Part shown: positions 17,767-35,000 of the stretch, piece by piece
How the letters are laid out: every line of letters starts with the position of its first letter
Position numbering within the stretch: position 1 is the stretch's first letter
Source: JAUIJL01 sp965366625
GTDB taxonomy: Bacteria; Acidobacteriota; Thermoanaerobaculia; Multivoradales; J023
Reading direction: 5' to 3'
DNA length: 64,000 bases
Assembly: GCA_965366625.1 (NCBI GenBank)
Contig: CBDUGP010000030.1
Location: forward strand, 19,333-83,332
Made by a program: the position numbers and the translations under genes
The notes under the pieces: model-generated
Told to the model about the DNA's origin: nothing
Seen by the model: only the letters and a program-made list of their open reading frames with translations
Databases searched by the model: none

Positions 17767-19638
17767 TCAGTGCAAGTTCGGCAGGTCGAAGAGGTCCAAG
17801 AGAAGCCCGAAGGTCAAAACAACAATCAATAAGTCGGTTTCAAAAGGCACGTTTAAGCGAAATCCTTCACTGCTATAACGCTTTTTCAAACGCTCAACGG
17901 CATTGGGATTGAAATATCCTTGACGCTGAATTCGCTCAAAAGAAAGAAGGTCTTGAACCCAGGGGATACTCTGTTGTAGTAGGAAGGGGCTTCCCGGCGC
18001 CACAAAGCTGAATTTCTCTCTTTCGGTGATGGTTGCCGGCAAGTGTTGCTCGCCGATTCTTTTGAGAATATATTTTTCGACCCAGCCGTTGAGCTTCAGA
18101 TTGGGTGGTATTTCTTTGGCCAGCTCGAGCACGTCCAGGTCGAGCAAGGGATAACGCGCTTCCACGGAATTTGCATAAGCGACGCGATCTCCGTGGTCGG
18201 CCAATAGATGATCGGAAAGCCGCAGCTTGAAGTCGAGATAAGAGCGCAGATGAACCGGGTGCCGGCCTTTGAGCAACGTTTTATCCACCGGCTCGGAGTC
18301 CAGAGCGTCGAAATCTTGGAAGCGCTCCAGCGCGGCCTCGGAATAAAGGGCACGGCGAACGTCCCGGAAAGCGTGCTGCTCTTTCTCGTAAAAGAAATCA
18401 GGAGTGCCCCATAGATGTTCCCTAATTTGATCTTCCAGATATTTTTCCGGGCTCGGTAATAGCTCCTCCTGCCGCTCCGAGCGCTTTTTATCGAAGCGAT
18501 AACCCACATATCCGGCGAACAGCTCGTCGGCGCCCTCGCCGGTGAGCACCACTTTGATGTTTTGGTCGCGGACGGCGCTAGAAAGGGCCAATGAACAGGT
18601 GTTGTAGGTTTCTTTGAGTGGTGTTTCAGCGCGATAGACCGCCTCTTCCAGACGATCGCTGATATGTTGCCAATCGAAAAGAATCTCGTGATGCAGGCTT
18701 CCGAGCTGCTCGGCCATCAAGCGCTGGTGGCGTCTCTCGTCGATCGACGTCTCAGTGAAACCGATCGAGAAGGAATGGCGTGGCTCGTTCGAGCATTTCT
18801 TGATCAAGGCGCCGATCAACGACGAGTCGAGCCCACCGCTGAGATAAAATCCCACCGGAACATCCGCTTGGAGCCGTAATTTAACCGATCGGCTCAGGGC
18901 TTCTTCCAAACGCTCGATATAGTTTTTTTCGGGTGTTGGGTTTCCTTCGCCGTCACCCTTGGGATAAGCCATGTCCCAATAGCGCACGTGCTGTGTGCGA
19001 TCGCTTTCGATGCAAAGGTGATGGCCGGGTTTCAGAGCATGAATATTTTCAAAGGCGGTATGGGGACTGACTATACCCGGAAAACAGAGGATCTGGTCGA
19101 GCCCGGTGAGGTGCACCGACCGTGGTACCCCGGGGTGCTCGAGGAGCGCTTTGACTTCCGAGGCAAACACCAAGGACTCGCCGACTTGGGTATAAAAAAG
19201 AGGTGCGATACCAACGTGGTCTCGGGCTAGAAACAAGCGTTGTTCAGCGCGGTCGAAGAGGGCGAAGGCGAATTGGCCGTTGAGCTCGGAGACGAAGTTG
19301 ATGCCGTATTGCTCGTAGAGGTGGGGCAGCACCTCTACGTCGCAGCGGCTTCGAAAGCGATGCCCTTTGGCTTCCAATCCGGCCCGCAGCTCGCGGTAGT
19401 TGAAGATCTCTCCGTTGCATACCGAGACCACCGAGCGATCTTCGTTGAAGAAAGGCTGATCACCGGTTTCCAGATCGATGATGGCGAGTCGGCGGATACC
19501 CAAGGCCAGGTTGGGTTCGAGGAATTGGCCGTAAGCATCGGGGCCGCGGGGCTCCAGGGGACGACACATGGCTTGCAAGAGCCGTTCGTCCACCGTCGGC
19601 CCGCCACGGCGTTGGAAAATTCCGGCGATGCCACACAT
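17767..19638 (-). CDS. asnB: Asparagine synthetase (glutamine-hydrolysing)
   Basis: This 623-aa protein has the two AsnB domains. The N-terminal class II glutamine amidotransferase starts M-C-G-I-A-G, so Cys2 is exposed as nucleophile after Met removal. The C-terminal ATP-pyrophosphatase synthetase domain has the Y-L-S-G-G-L-D-S-S PP-loop near residue 265. It makes Asn from Asp, Gln and ATP in the cytoplasm. Length is in the family's usual range for the PEP/exopolysaccharide-type AsnB. Its ATG overlaps the stop of the PKS-aminotransferase gene by one base (TGATG), and the Asn-activating NRPS starts 15 bp after its stop. It therefore sits inside the assembly-line operon. The natural reading is dedicated Asn supply, as known for some NRPS loci. 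A role in amidating an on-line or finished Asp or Glu residue is a less likely alternative. Confidence 0.96.
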   Translation of the reverse strand: MCGIAGIFQRRGGPTVDERLLQAMCRPLEPRGPDAYGQFLEPNLALGIRRLAIIDLETGDQPFFNEDRSVVSVCNGEIFNYRELRAGLEAKGHRFRSRCDVEVLPHLYEQYGINFVSELNGQFAFALFDRAEQRLFLARDHVGIAPLFYTQVGESLVFASEVKALLEHPGVPRSVHLTGLDQILCFPGIVSPHTAFENIHALKPGHHLCIESDRTQHVRYWDMAYPKGDGEGNPTPEKNYIERLEEALSRSVKLRLQADVPVGFYLSGGLDSSLIGALIKKCSNEPRHSFSIGFTETSIDERRHQRLMAEQLGSLHHEILFDWQHISDRLEEAVYRAETPLKETYNTCSLALSSAVRDQNIKVVLTGEGADELFAGYVGYRFDKKRSERQEELLPSPEKYLEDQIREHLWGTPDFFYEKEQHAFRDVRRALYSEAALERFQDFDALDSEPVDKTLLKGRHPVHLRSYLDFKLRLSDHLLADHGDRVAYANSVEARYPLLDLDVLELAKEIPPNLKLNGWVEKYILKRIGEQHLPATITEREKFSFVAPGSPFLLQQSIPWVQDLLSFERIQRQGYFNPNAVERLKKRYSSEGFRLNVPFETDLLIVVLTFGLLLDLFDLPNLH

Positions 19639-22600
19639 CAGCTCACGTCTCCCAATTGAGCGACGGTCGCCAGAAACGCCTCTTGCTCCAGGCGCTCGTC
19701 GTCGGTGGCTAGCAGGCCGCAGAGCTCGTGGATCGTTTGCTCAGAGTGGTGCGGCAGAATTTTCAGCAGTCGTTCGAGTTCCGCTGTCAGGCCGAGAATT
19801 GTCTCTTGGCGGAAAAGATCCACGTCGTAGCGCACGAAACAACGCAAGGAAGAGTCGTGCTGCTCGAATTGAAAGGTCAAGTCGAATTGGTCGGTGACGA
19901 TTTCGTCTTTGAACAGCGTCAGCTCGATGCCCTCCATGGGTTGTTGCAACGCATCGTGTTGATAAAGAACTAAGACGTCGAAGAGGGGATGGCGTCCCGG
20001 CTCGATTTCGATGCCGAGATCCTCGACCAGACGATCGAAGGGCCACAGCCCGTGATCGAAGTCGTCCGCGAATCGCAGCCGGAACCGCTGCAGCAAATTG
20101 GCGAAGGAGCGGGTGGGCTCAACCTCGCCGCGCAAAACCAGGGTATTGAGAAAGAAACCGATTTGCTGCTCGAGATCCGGGTGGGTGCGTCCGGCGAATG
20201 GGGTGCCGAGAAGCATCTCTCGATTTCCCGTTTGGTGGTAGAGCAAGACCCGCACCGCCGAGCAAACCAGGAGGAAGGGGCTGACCTTTTGGTCTCGAGC
20301 CAGACGATGCAAGTCGGCGGTGGCTTCGGAATCGAGATCGAGGCGCAAGGTGGCGCCCTGGTATCTCGGCCGCTCCGGTCTGGGAAAGTCTAGAGGTAGA
20401 TCGAGCTGGGGCAGGGGCGACGCCAACCGTTCGCGCCAATACTGACATTGCCGTTTCCCGAGATCACCCTGCAACATCTCATCGAGCCATGAGACATAGT
20501 GGCGATATTGGATCGGCAGGTCGGTCAGAACGGCTTTCGGCCGCGACGGGTGTCGTACGTTCCGGTGATGTGCGTTATACAGGGAGACCATCTCGTTCAG
20601 CAGAACGTCCATCGACCAGCCGTCACCGATGATGTGGTGCATGTCGATGGCCAGGACATGGCGATCGGTTGCGATCTCGAGCAATAGAACCCGAAAAAGG
20701 GGCCCTTGCTCTAAAGAGTAGGGTTCCATGGCGACTTGCTCGTCGAGACGCCGGGCCTCTGCTTCGGGCTCGTCGGCATCTTTCAGATCGACCTGTTGCC
20801 AATGAAAATCAGCGGCCCCGACCCTCTGCCACGGTTCACCGTCACGAATCGTGAAATAGGAGCGCAGGGATTCGTGGCGTTCGACCAGTTGGGCGAAGGC
20901 TCCGTGCAAAGCGTCGGTGTCCAATTCACCTTCTAATAAGAAAGCGCTGGACATGTTGTAGAGGGTCGATTCGGGATCCCGATGGTGGGCGATCCATAGG
21001 CGATGTTGGGCGTTGGATAGAGGGATTTCTGCCGGGGGCTCCGCAGGATCGGGGGAAATCGCCGGCAGCCGGCCCGAGCGCTTCTTGCCGAGTCGCGCCA
21101 ATGCTGCCGCCGTAGGTGCTTCGAAGAGATCCCGCAGTCGTAAGTCGAGCCCAGAGAGTTGGCGAATTCGGGCGATGAGGCGCGATGCGGCAAGGCTATT
21201 TCCACCCAGCTCGAAGAAGCTCGCGTCCGCGGGCAGGTCGGGCCGGCGAAAGACTTGGCGCCAAACCTCGAGCACCTCGGTTTGAATTGGATCGGAGGGG
21301 TCCGAGAGCAGGATCTCGTGATGCTCCGTCGTCGAGAACGCAGGACCGGCCGGCGTGATGTCGTTAACCCGTTCGGGCTGCCGTAGATCTAGGTTTGGGA
21401 CCGCGGCGCCGACCGAGATGGATCGGTCGTCGTCGACGACCATGGATTTCAGAGTCGCAACGTAGAGATCCATCCATACTTGGGCCTGCTCGGAGGTGAG
21501 CAGCTCGTCTCGGTAATCCAACTCGAGCAGCAGCTCGCCGTCGTATTCGAAGACATTCAAACCCAGCTCGACCTTGACCCGATCGATGGGCGCGGATTGA
21601 AAATCGACTTGCAGATCTTTGAAGCGCAGTGCGCCTTCGGCTCGGTCGAGATTGAACATCCAGCGGGGGGCACCCACGGCTTCGGAGGCGCTAGAAGACG
21701 AGTTGCGATGCACCCGGCCGATGAGCTGCGCATAGCTCATGGCGGATTCGAACTCAACTTGGAGGGTCCGGATTTCGGCCAGCGGACCGACCAGATTGGG
21801 AAGGCCCAAGTCGAGATGGCCGGCGTAGGGCATGCCCACGGTGAGGCAGCGCTCACCGGAAGCGCGGTGGATTAGCGCTAAGAATCCAGCGGCCAGGCAG
21901 GAGAACAAACCGACCCCCCGGGCTTTGCACAGTGTCCTTAGACCGCGCCGAGTTTCGTCGTCGACGAATCCTGTCAGCCGCCGACCCTGATAGAAGCCGG
22001 GGAGGTGACCGTCTGGGCCGTCGGGCGCGGGGGGGTGACCAGGAGGCTCGTCGAGGATTGACGCTTCCGTCGCTACGTTCCGGGTCACGAAGTCCGTCCA
22101 GGATGCCGCCGTCGGCATCGTGGCCTCGACTCCGCTCGCCCCATGGTTGAGAGATGCATTGTAGAAATCGGATATCTCACGGAGGACCAGACCCATGGAC
22201 CACCCGTCGGCGATTAGATGGTGGAAGGTCACCAGCAATCGATGCTCTTGCAGTCGATCTGGGTTGTCGATTATCCGGAGCAGTCGAATTCGAAAGAATG
22301 GCCCCTCTTGCAAGTCAAACGGCCGGTTGATTTCAGCCTGGAGCCAGGCCGTGGCGTCTGCGGCTTCGCCCGTCTCAGGTTCCGGAATCTCTAAATCCAA
22401 GCTTGCCGCCACGATTTGCTTTTCATCGTCCAAATAGCGGATTCGGAGGGCCTGATGACGCCGGACCGTGCGCTGTGCAGCTCGGCGCAAAGCGTCTAGA
22501 TCCAAAGGCCCCCTCAGGCGCAGGACGACATTCTCGTGGTAGGCCGACGCCATGTCGGGGGCCTGGTGATGGAGAAACCAAAGCCGTTTTTGCTGGTGCA

Positions 22601-25600
22601 GCAAGGGTAGCTCTTCGTCACCGGTTCGTGCGCCGCTCCCTTCCGGTGATGGGACGCCAAGAGCCGGCAGCAAACCCGCTTCTGCCATGGCACGCACGGC
22701 GTTTTGGACCGCGGTTTGGATGCGGTCGATATCGTTGTCATCATGGGCGGTGGAAAGAAAACAATTGCGCCCTTCCCAAACATAAATCCCTTGTGCCAAG
22801 AGATGATGGAAAAGAAGGTCTCTCTCACCGTCGAGCACGAAGCGGAAAAGGGACCCGAACCAGCACAAACGCAGTGGAGATTGCGGCTCGTCGGGCCAGA
22901 TGACTTCGAACCACGCATTCAGCCGCCGGCAAAGACCGGCCGTTTTTTCGGTCACCTGCTGTTGCAGGCGGCCCTCTTCCTCTTCCAGTCGGACCAAAAC
23001 AGCCTGTGCCGCCGCCATGGCTAGGGGGTGATAACAGAAGGTACCTGCCACAAAGGTATTCTTTTGCCGCGGCACGGAGTCGTCGCCGTAGCGCCAGAAT
23101 CCACCGTCCACCGCGTCGAGAAAGCGAGAGCTGCCGGCCACCACGCCCATCGGCAAGCCCCCGCCGATGACCTTGCCGTAGGTGGCGATGTCGGCGCGGA
23201 CATCGAATGCTTCCTGGGCTCCACCGTTGCCGGTGCGGAATCCGGTGACGATCTCATCGAAAATCAGGGCACAGCCGTGATCCTGGGTGATGCGTCGGAG
23301 TTCGTGCAAAAAGGCGCGGGGTTGTAGATCGGGACGGCGGCTTTGGACCGGCTCGACGAGCACGGCGGCCAGCTGGGGGCCGAGCTGTCGGATTTTCTCC
23401 AAGGATTCCGGGGAGTCATAGTCGAGCACCACTACGTCGTCGATTAGGCTTTGGGGTATTCCGGGGGCCATCGGACGCACGGTCCCGCCGTCTCCCTTGG
23501 CCCGTTGCAGGGCCAGGATTCCGTCGAACATGCCGTGGTAGGAACCGGCGAAGATCACGATTCTGTCGCGGCGGGTCACCGTCCGCGCCAAACGAACGGC
23601 GACCATCACGGCTTCCGTGCCGGAGTTGTAGAAGGCAGCCCTCTCCATTCCGGTCAAACGGCAGATTCGCCGCGCGACGTCCCCTGCCAGGTCCGGAATC
23701 GGGCCGACGGAGAAGTTGCGCTGCAATTGATTCTCGACCGCTTGACGGATCCACGACGCGTCGTGACCGAAAAACGAAACGCCGAAACCCATGGTGAGAT
23801 CGATATATTGGTTGCCGTCCACATCCCAAATCTTGCTTCCCCTAGAACGCTCCACCACGATCTGGTAGGTCATTTCTTTCCAGATCGCGCGGAAGCCGGC
23901 GATGTTGCGATTATTGGCGAGTTCTTGCCGATATTCTTGGGTGTGGTTCTTGGAGGCGGCCGTCTTCGAGCTGACCGCCTGGACCAGCTGAGGCAAGAAT
24001 TCTCGTTGCCAATGTGGCCGGACCCTCGAAGGGCTTGGGTCCCTTGGGCGGTCTGGGATCTGTCGATACGGAACGAAGGTCGCCTGGTGGACCCCTCCCG
24101 CCGGCGGAGCGGCTGCGGGCGTTGGAGCCTCTGAGTGAATGGGTGGTGGGGTCGACGGCTGTTTCGCCGACTTGAGTTCGGCGAGCCAGTCGACCAACCC
24201 GTCGATGCTGGTGGTCTCACTGAAATAGAGTTCACGGGGCGTTTCTGTGCCGAAGCTTTCATCCACCGTTGCCTTGATTTGCATCAACACGACCGAGTCG
24301 GCACCTAGGCTGAAGAAGCCGAGATCGGTTTGTAGATTCACCGGGTGCATTTCCATGGCACCGGCCACTATTCGGCTCACCCGGTCCAGCACGGATTCCG
24401 CAGGTCGCGGCCCCTGGGCGAGGAAGGCGACGTCGACAGGGGTCTTTAGAGCTGCAGGGGGCAGCAGAGTGTCGGGGGCCGTGTCGGAAAAGGTCGTGTC
24501 GGAGGAGGCCGTGTCGGAAGAGGCCGTGTCGGAAGAGGCCGAGTCGAGCCAGAAGGATTCGCGTTGGAAAGGATAGGTCGGCAACGCCACCCGTCGCCCG
24601 CTGCCCCAAGACGGCCACTTTAGATCGAAGCCGTTTACAAAGAGTTCGGCGGAGGCGTGATGGAGGCTCGTTCGCGCATCTCGTCCACGACGCAAGGACG
24701 GGATGAAGACCGGCGTCTCGGCCTTTGAGATGAGCCGCCGACCCAGCCCGCTGAGCACCGGATTGGGTCCCAGCTCGACAAACACTTCGCAGCCCGCGTC
24801 CCGGGCGGTCCGGAAGCCGTCGGCGAAGCGGACTTCCTGGCGAAGATGACGGACCCAATACATGGGATCCATGAGCTCTTCGGCGCCGGCGACTCGGCCG
24901 GTGACGTTGGAGATGACGCGCAGGGTCGGCTCGCGGTAGGTGACGCGCCTCGCCACCTCGGCAAAAGGTTTTAGAATCGATTCCATCTGAGCCGAGTGAA
25001 AAGCGTGGGAGACTTTTAAGGAACGACTTTTTAGGCCTTTTTCCGCCAGAGCCGGCAAGATTTCTGTCAAGCTCGATTCCGGCCCGGAGACCACCACTTC
25101 CGCGTCACCGTTGATGGCGGCCACCGCAATCTCGTCGTAGGAGGTCAAGAAATCCCGGACCTCTTGCTCGCCGGCAAACACCGTCGCCATGCCACCGCCC
25201 GTGGGCAGGGCGCCCATTAGCCCACCGCGAGCCGCCACCAGCCCCAGAGCGTCTTCCAAGGAGAAGACCCCAGCCTCGAGGGCCGCAACATATTCGCCAA
25301 GACTGTGGCCGAGCACCATCGATGGCTCCAGGCCGGCATGCCGCCACACACGGCCGAGGGCGTATTCCGTGGCAAAAAGACACGGCTGGGTCACCTCGGT
25401 GCGATGGATGCCGGAGGGGACGCTTTCGCCGTACAGCCATTCGGTCAAGGAGCGACCGAACAGCGGGTCTAGGCTCGCCGCGCAACGATCGATGGCCTCT
25501 CGATATACGGCATCTGATTCGTAGAGCTCCCTGCCCATGCCCGGATATTGAGATCCTTGGCCGGTGTAGAGGAAGGCCGTCTTGCCGGGGCTCGATTTGG

Positions 25601-27244
25601 CTCGGCCGGTTCGGACGCTGAGAAGGCTCGGATCCTCGCCTCGCGGAAGAGCCTCTGTGAACGCTCGCAGCCGTTGCTTTAGCTCGTCACTCGCGCGGCC
25701 GACGATCGCCAGCCGCTGCGGCAACGCCGTGCGTCCTTGCATCAGCGTATGGCAGAGGTCGTGCGCCGGGACGCGGCCGCGGGCCAGCACCTCGATCAGC
25801 TGTTCCGCTCTCGCCTGTAGAGCTTTTTTGTCGTGGGCCGACAGCAACAGGAGATGCGATGCATCTGGCCCCTGGGCGTGGATTTCAGGCTCTGAAAACG
25901 GTGCCTCTTCCAAGATGAGATGGGCATTGGTACCGGAGATGCCGAACGAGCTGACACCGCAACGACGGCGTGCCTCACCCCGATTCCAAGCTCGTGCCGC
26001 GGTCAGGACTTCAAGACCCGCCGAGTCCCAAGAGATCTCGGGATTGGGCTGGTCGAAATGAATTTGTGGTGGCAGGACCTCATGGTGTAGAGCAAGGATC
26101 GCTTTGATCAGACCGGCGATGCCGGCGGCGGATTCCAAATGGCCCAGATTTGTTTTGACGGAACCGACAAGCAGGGGGCGCTCCGCCGGCCGCGAAAATA
26201 CCGCTTGCAGAGCATTGAGTTCGATCGGATCTCCGAGGGCCGTTCCCGTGCCGTGGGCCTCCACATAGTCCACGGTGTCGGGCTCGATGCCGGCGCCCTT
26301 CAGGGTTTGGCGGATCAGCTCTTCCTGGGCGATGCCGTTGGGAACGGTGAATCCGCCGCCGGTGCCGTTGCTGTTGACCCCAGTCCCTCGAATCACGGCG
26401 TAGATCGGATCCTGGTCTTCTACGGCCCGGGCTAGGGGTTTGAGCAGGACCAGCCCACAGCCTTCACCGCGGACATAACCGTCCGCCGACGCGTCGAAAG
26501 TGTGGCAAGCCCCGCTCGGTGAAAGCATCGACGCTTCTCGAATGAGTTCGTTCGCTTCGCTGGAAAGGATCAGGTTGACGCCGCCGGCCAACGCATAGTC
26601 GCAGGCTCCGCGTCGCAAGCTGCTCACCGCCTGATCGACGGCCACCAGCGAGGAGGCGCAAGCTGCGTCGACGGCCACGGTCGGTCCCCGCAAGCCAAGG
26701 GCGAAAGAAAGCCGCCCGGCGGCCGCATTGTGGGTGATTCCCGTGACACCGTAGGTTCCCGATTTGGGGGCCGAATAAACATTTTGGCTGTATTCCATGC
26801 CGGTGATACCGATGAACACTCCGGTGGTGGCCCGGGTCAGCATCTCCGTGGGGCAGGCCGCGCTTTCCAGGGTTTCCCAAGCGACCTCCAACAGGAAGCG
26901 CTGTTGGGGGTCCATATAACGAGCCTCTTTGGGTGAGATTCGAAAAAGGCTCGGGTCGAAGAGGTCCACGCGCTCGAAGAAGCTGCCCTGGACGGCATTG
27001 GAAGGATGGTCTGGATCTCGGTTGCGGGACAGCCGTTCGGGAAGCGGGCCCACCGTGCTTTCTTTCGCTGTCAAGAACTCGAAAAACGCCTGGGGCGAGT
27101 TCAGACCCGCCGGAAATCGACAGCCCAAACCGATCACTGCAATGGGCTCTCGATCCCGGTCGAGCAGCTCGTTCCGGGAGCTTTCCAGCTCTTTGATCTT
27201 CAAATAGGCTCTTTGAATCAAATTGTCGTCGTTGCTCACGGTGT

Positions 27245-27248
<4 letters not shown>
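19638..27248 (-). CDS. Hybrid PKS-NRPS: KS-AT-ACP-aminotransferase-C-PCP-C (2536 aa)
   Basis: After a short N-terminal docking helix come KS (V-D-A-A-C-A-S-S near 195), AT (G-H-S-L-G-E near 648, later H-A-F-H-S, the malonyl type) and ACP (L-G-A-D-S near 983). A PLP-dependent class III aminotransferase follows (about 1080-1530; Y-G-K-V-I-G-G-G with the Schiff-base Lys near 1361). Then come C1 (H-H-L-I-A-D-G-W near 1680), PCP (L-G-G-N-S near 2015) and C2 (H-H-I-I-G-D-G-W near 2207). In known mycosubtilin/iturin and microcystin McyE proteins this PKS-aminotransferase order converts a beta-ketoacyl chain to a beta-amino acyl chain before peptide extension; I infer the same here. There is no A domain between C1 and PCP. 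The AT-ACP linker carries a repeated A-S-S-D-T motif near 905. The start overlaps the previous gene's stop (ATGA). Confidence 0.96.
24483..24545 (-). repeat. Short tandem repeat in the PKS linker (A-S-S-D-T units)
   Basis: Four near-identical 15-nt units encode the pentads A-S-S-D-T, A-S-S-D-T, A-S-S-D-T and T-F-S-D-T between the AT post-domain and the ACP. The repeat is in frame and lies in a linker rich in Ser, Asp and Thr, so it should only change linker length. Replication slippage is the likely origin. Confidence 0.8.
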
Positions 27249-31966
<4,718 letters not shown>

Positions 31967-31981
31967 CGCTTTGTCCTCAGG

Positions 31982-32013
31982 TCAACGTCCACAGCTCAAC
32001 GTCCACAGCTCAA
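31982..32013. repeat. 14-bp tandem repeat between two PKS genes
   Basis: The unit TCAACGTCCACAGC occurs at 31982-31995 and again at 31996-32009, followed by a partial TCAA. It lies in the only sizeable non-coding gap (75 bp) between the two large PKS genes. I see no hairpin or promoter in it. It is probably a slippage product. Confidence 0.75.
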
Positions 32014-32041
32014 TGGTTTGTGTGTGCAACTCGGGCGCCCT

Positions 32042-35000
32042 TCAGTCGTTACCGATTTCTTCCGAGATCAACACTTCGAGATCCTCGGAGTTCAGCGTGT
32101 CGAGCCATTCGAGTGAGTCGTCGTGGCTCTTCGGGGTCGCTGGATCGTCGGCAAGGCCGGCGGCCGAATCTTCAGGTGGTGAGGTCAGTTCGGAGGCCAG
32201 ATAAAGCGCCAGCTCGGCGATGGTGGGGTAGCTGTAGAGGGCGCTGACCGCCAAGTTGAAGTGCAGAGCGTTTGCGACCCGTCGTTGCAATCGGACGGAC
32301 ATCAATGAGTCGAGGCCTTGTTCCATCAGAGGGTGATCGGGATCCGGATCTTCGAAACCGGTGATTTCAATCACCAACGACCGGATCAGCTTCTGTAGCA
32401 GCTCGATCCGGGCCGGCTCGTCGGCAGCTTCTATTTGTTCTCGGAGTCGGTTGGGGAGCGGTGCCGGCGCGGTGGCTTCGGGGGTGATTAGCCGGCTCAG
32501 GTAGTGCGCCGGCCCACGGTGTTTCGCGGACGCCGCGAATATGTTCCAGGAGCAGTCCAGCACCCCGATCTGGGTTGGCGAGCCTGCGGTCAATCGAGCC
32601 AGGATTCGCAAGCCTCGCTTCGGCTCGAGAGCCCGGAAACCTTGGGCCGCAAGGTTCTTGCGTGCCGTCTCCTCAGCCGCCATGCCGACGCTCCACGGGC
32701 CCCAATTGACGGCCACCGCGGGCAGACCGAGGGAGAACCGAAGGTGGGCGAGCCCGTCCAAATACGCGTTGGCCGCAGCGTAGGCCCCTTGACCCGAATT
32801 GCCCAGCAGGCTCACCGCAGAAGAGAAGAGCACAAAGAAATCGAGCCTGAGGGAAAGGGTGGCTCGGTGCAGGTTCCAGGCCCCGCGCGCTTTGGCGTCC
32901 AACACCTTTTCGACCCGGAACCAACTCAGATCGCGCAGCAGGCCGTCGTCGAGCATGCCGGCACAGTGAATCACTCCGGCCAAATCAGAGCCCAAGCTTG
33001 AGACCAATGCCTCCACAGCCGGTGTATCGGTCACGTCCGTCGACTCGATACGAATCTTGGCACCGGCCTCCCTCATTACGGCGATTCGTTTCTCGATTTC
33101 CTCTTGGGGGGCGGATCGAGACACCAACACCAAATGCCGAGCCCCTTGCTCCACCAAGCTCTCGGCGACCTTGAGACCCAAAGATCCCAAGCCGCCCGTG
33201 ATGAGATAGGTGCTGTCGGCCCGGGGAGCTCGACCGGCTGAAGGTTCCAGAGTGGCTGGGCTGAGAGCGGGCAGCAGACGCCGTCCTGCGCGCCAGCCGA
33301 CCCGTGGCGCGGTGCGATCAGGGAGTAAGGTCTCGTCGATGATTTGGCCCAGGGTTTTCTCGCTGAGGCTTTGCGAGCCCGGGTCCAAATCGATGCATCG
33401 GCAGCGCAGTTCCGGGTGCTCGTCGTCGAGCACCCAGGCTAAGCCCCAAAGTGCCGATTGTGCGGGGCTCACCGGATCTCCCTTGAGCACGGGTTGTCCG
33501 CCCCGGGTGACCAAGACCAAAGCGGGGACTCCGCGGGTGCCGTTGTCGTTAGGGCTACGATGGTCATAAGCGACGAGGCTTTGGCAGACCAGCAGAGGAC
33601 CGGCGACCGTCTCGCCCATGAGTTCCAGGGGATCCTGCTCCGAGCTGTCCGGACTTAATTGCGGGCTCCTGAGGTAGACCACACCTTCGAGCGGACCCTC
33701 TTGGCCCGCCTGTTCCAAGATGTGGTCGAAATCATCTCGCTTCGCCCCATTCCAGTGAAAGACATCTCTCTCAGGCTGGGCGCTGGGTTCCCCTCGTTCG
33801 ACTCGGATCACCCGTCGACCACGCAGTCGCAGCTTCTCGATCCACCGTTTGCCCAAAGTGCCGGTTTCGGAATCCGAAGCGGTGAGCACGATCCAGATGA
33901 CGGCCTCTGAGGTCTTGGGGTCGTTGGACCGCTCGGGGGACGTGGTTTCCGACGGTCGGGTGGCGTTCGGCAGTGGCGCGACTTGCCATTGGAGGGCGTA
34001 CAACCATTCGTCGTCGGTTTGGGGAATCGCGGCCAAGATCGTCGCCCGATCCACGGGGCGGGCGTCGAAGCCCGTCAGTTCGATCACCGGATTCCCGAGC
34101 CGATCCAGCAAGCGAATATCGCCGAAGAGTCGACCGGTCTCGGCTTCTTTTAGGCGAGCGTGGGCCCAGAGATCCGATCGCGAAGGTTTGGGTTGACCGT
34201 GAAATCGCACCCGTTCGATGCCGAACGGAATCAAGGTGGTTTCGGGACGCATCTCACCGGCGGTGATGAGCAGGCCGAAACAGGTGTCCAGCAGGCCGGG
34301 ATGCAGCCACTCCTCCGAGGAGCCGTCGACCATCGGCCCGTCGATCCGGGCGATAGCCTCTCCCGGACCTCGGTGAATCTGGCGCAGCCAGCGATAGGAT
34401 CCGCCCAATTCAATGCCTCGCTCGGCTTGTAGCTCGAAGTGCTGCTCGCCGGTCAACATCTCGGGGCATCGTGCGAGCACAACCTCGGGGCTCTCCCCGC
34501 GCCGCGTTTCCGATGGGCCGGTCAGAATCTTTCCTGACGCGTGCACGGTCCAGTCGGTCTGCCGAGCGGTTTCGGTGGTCGTGATCAGCTCGAAGCTGTG
34601 CTCGGACGCGGAGGTCTTTTCGGCCGACCGCACGACCAGCTGAAGGGTCCGGCCGTGCTTGGGGACCAGCAACGCCTTGGCGAAAATTACGTCTCTCAGC
34701 TCGCGCTCGCCTTTCGGCTCGAGCTGCTCCGCGGCGGCCGCGACCATCGAAATGTGACAGGAGCCGGCCACCACGATTTCCCCAAACACCCGGTGGTCGT
34801 TCAACAAGGGGAGGGTGTCGGCGTGATAGTCGACCTCATAGGCGGTGCTGTCCAGGCTCGGTAGCTGTACTTTGCGGTGAAGAAGGGGGTGGCTCCCAGT
34901 CTCTACTACTTGCGCCCGAGACTTGAGGGAGCGGGAACGTGCCTTTCGAGAGTCCATGGCCGCATCTTGTTTCGAGCCCTCTTCGAACCAATAGCGTCGA

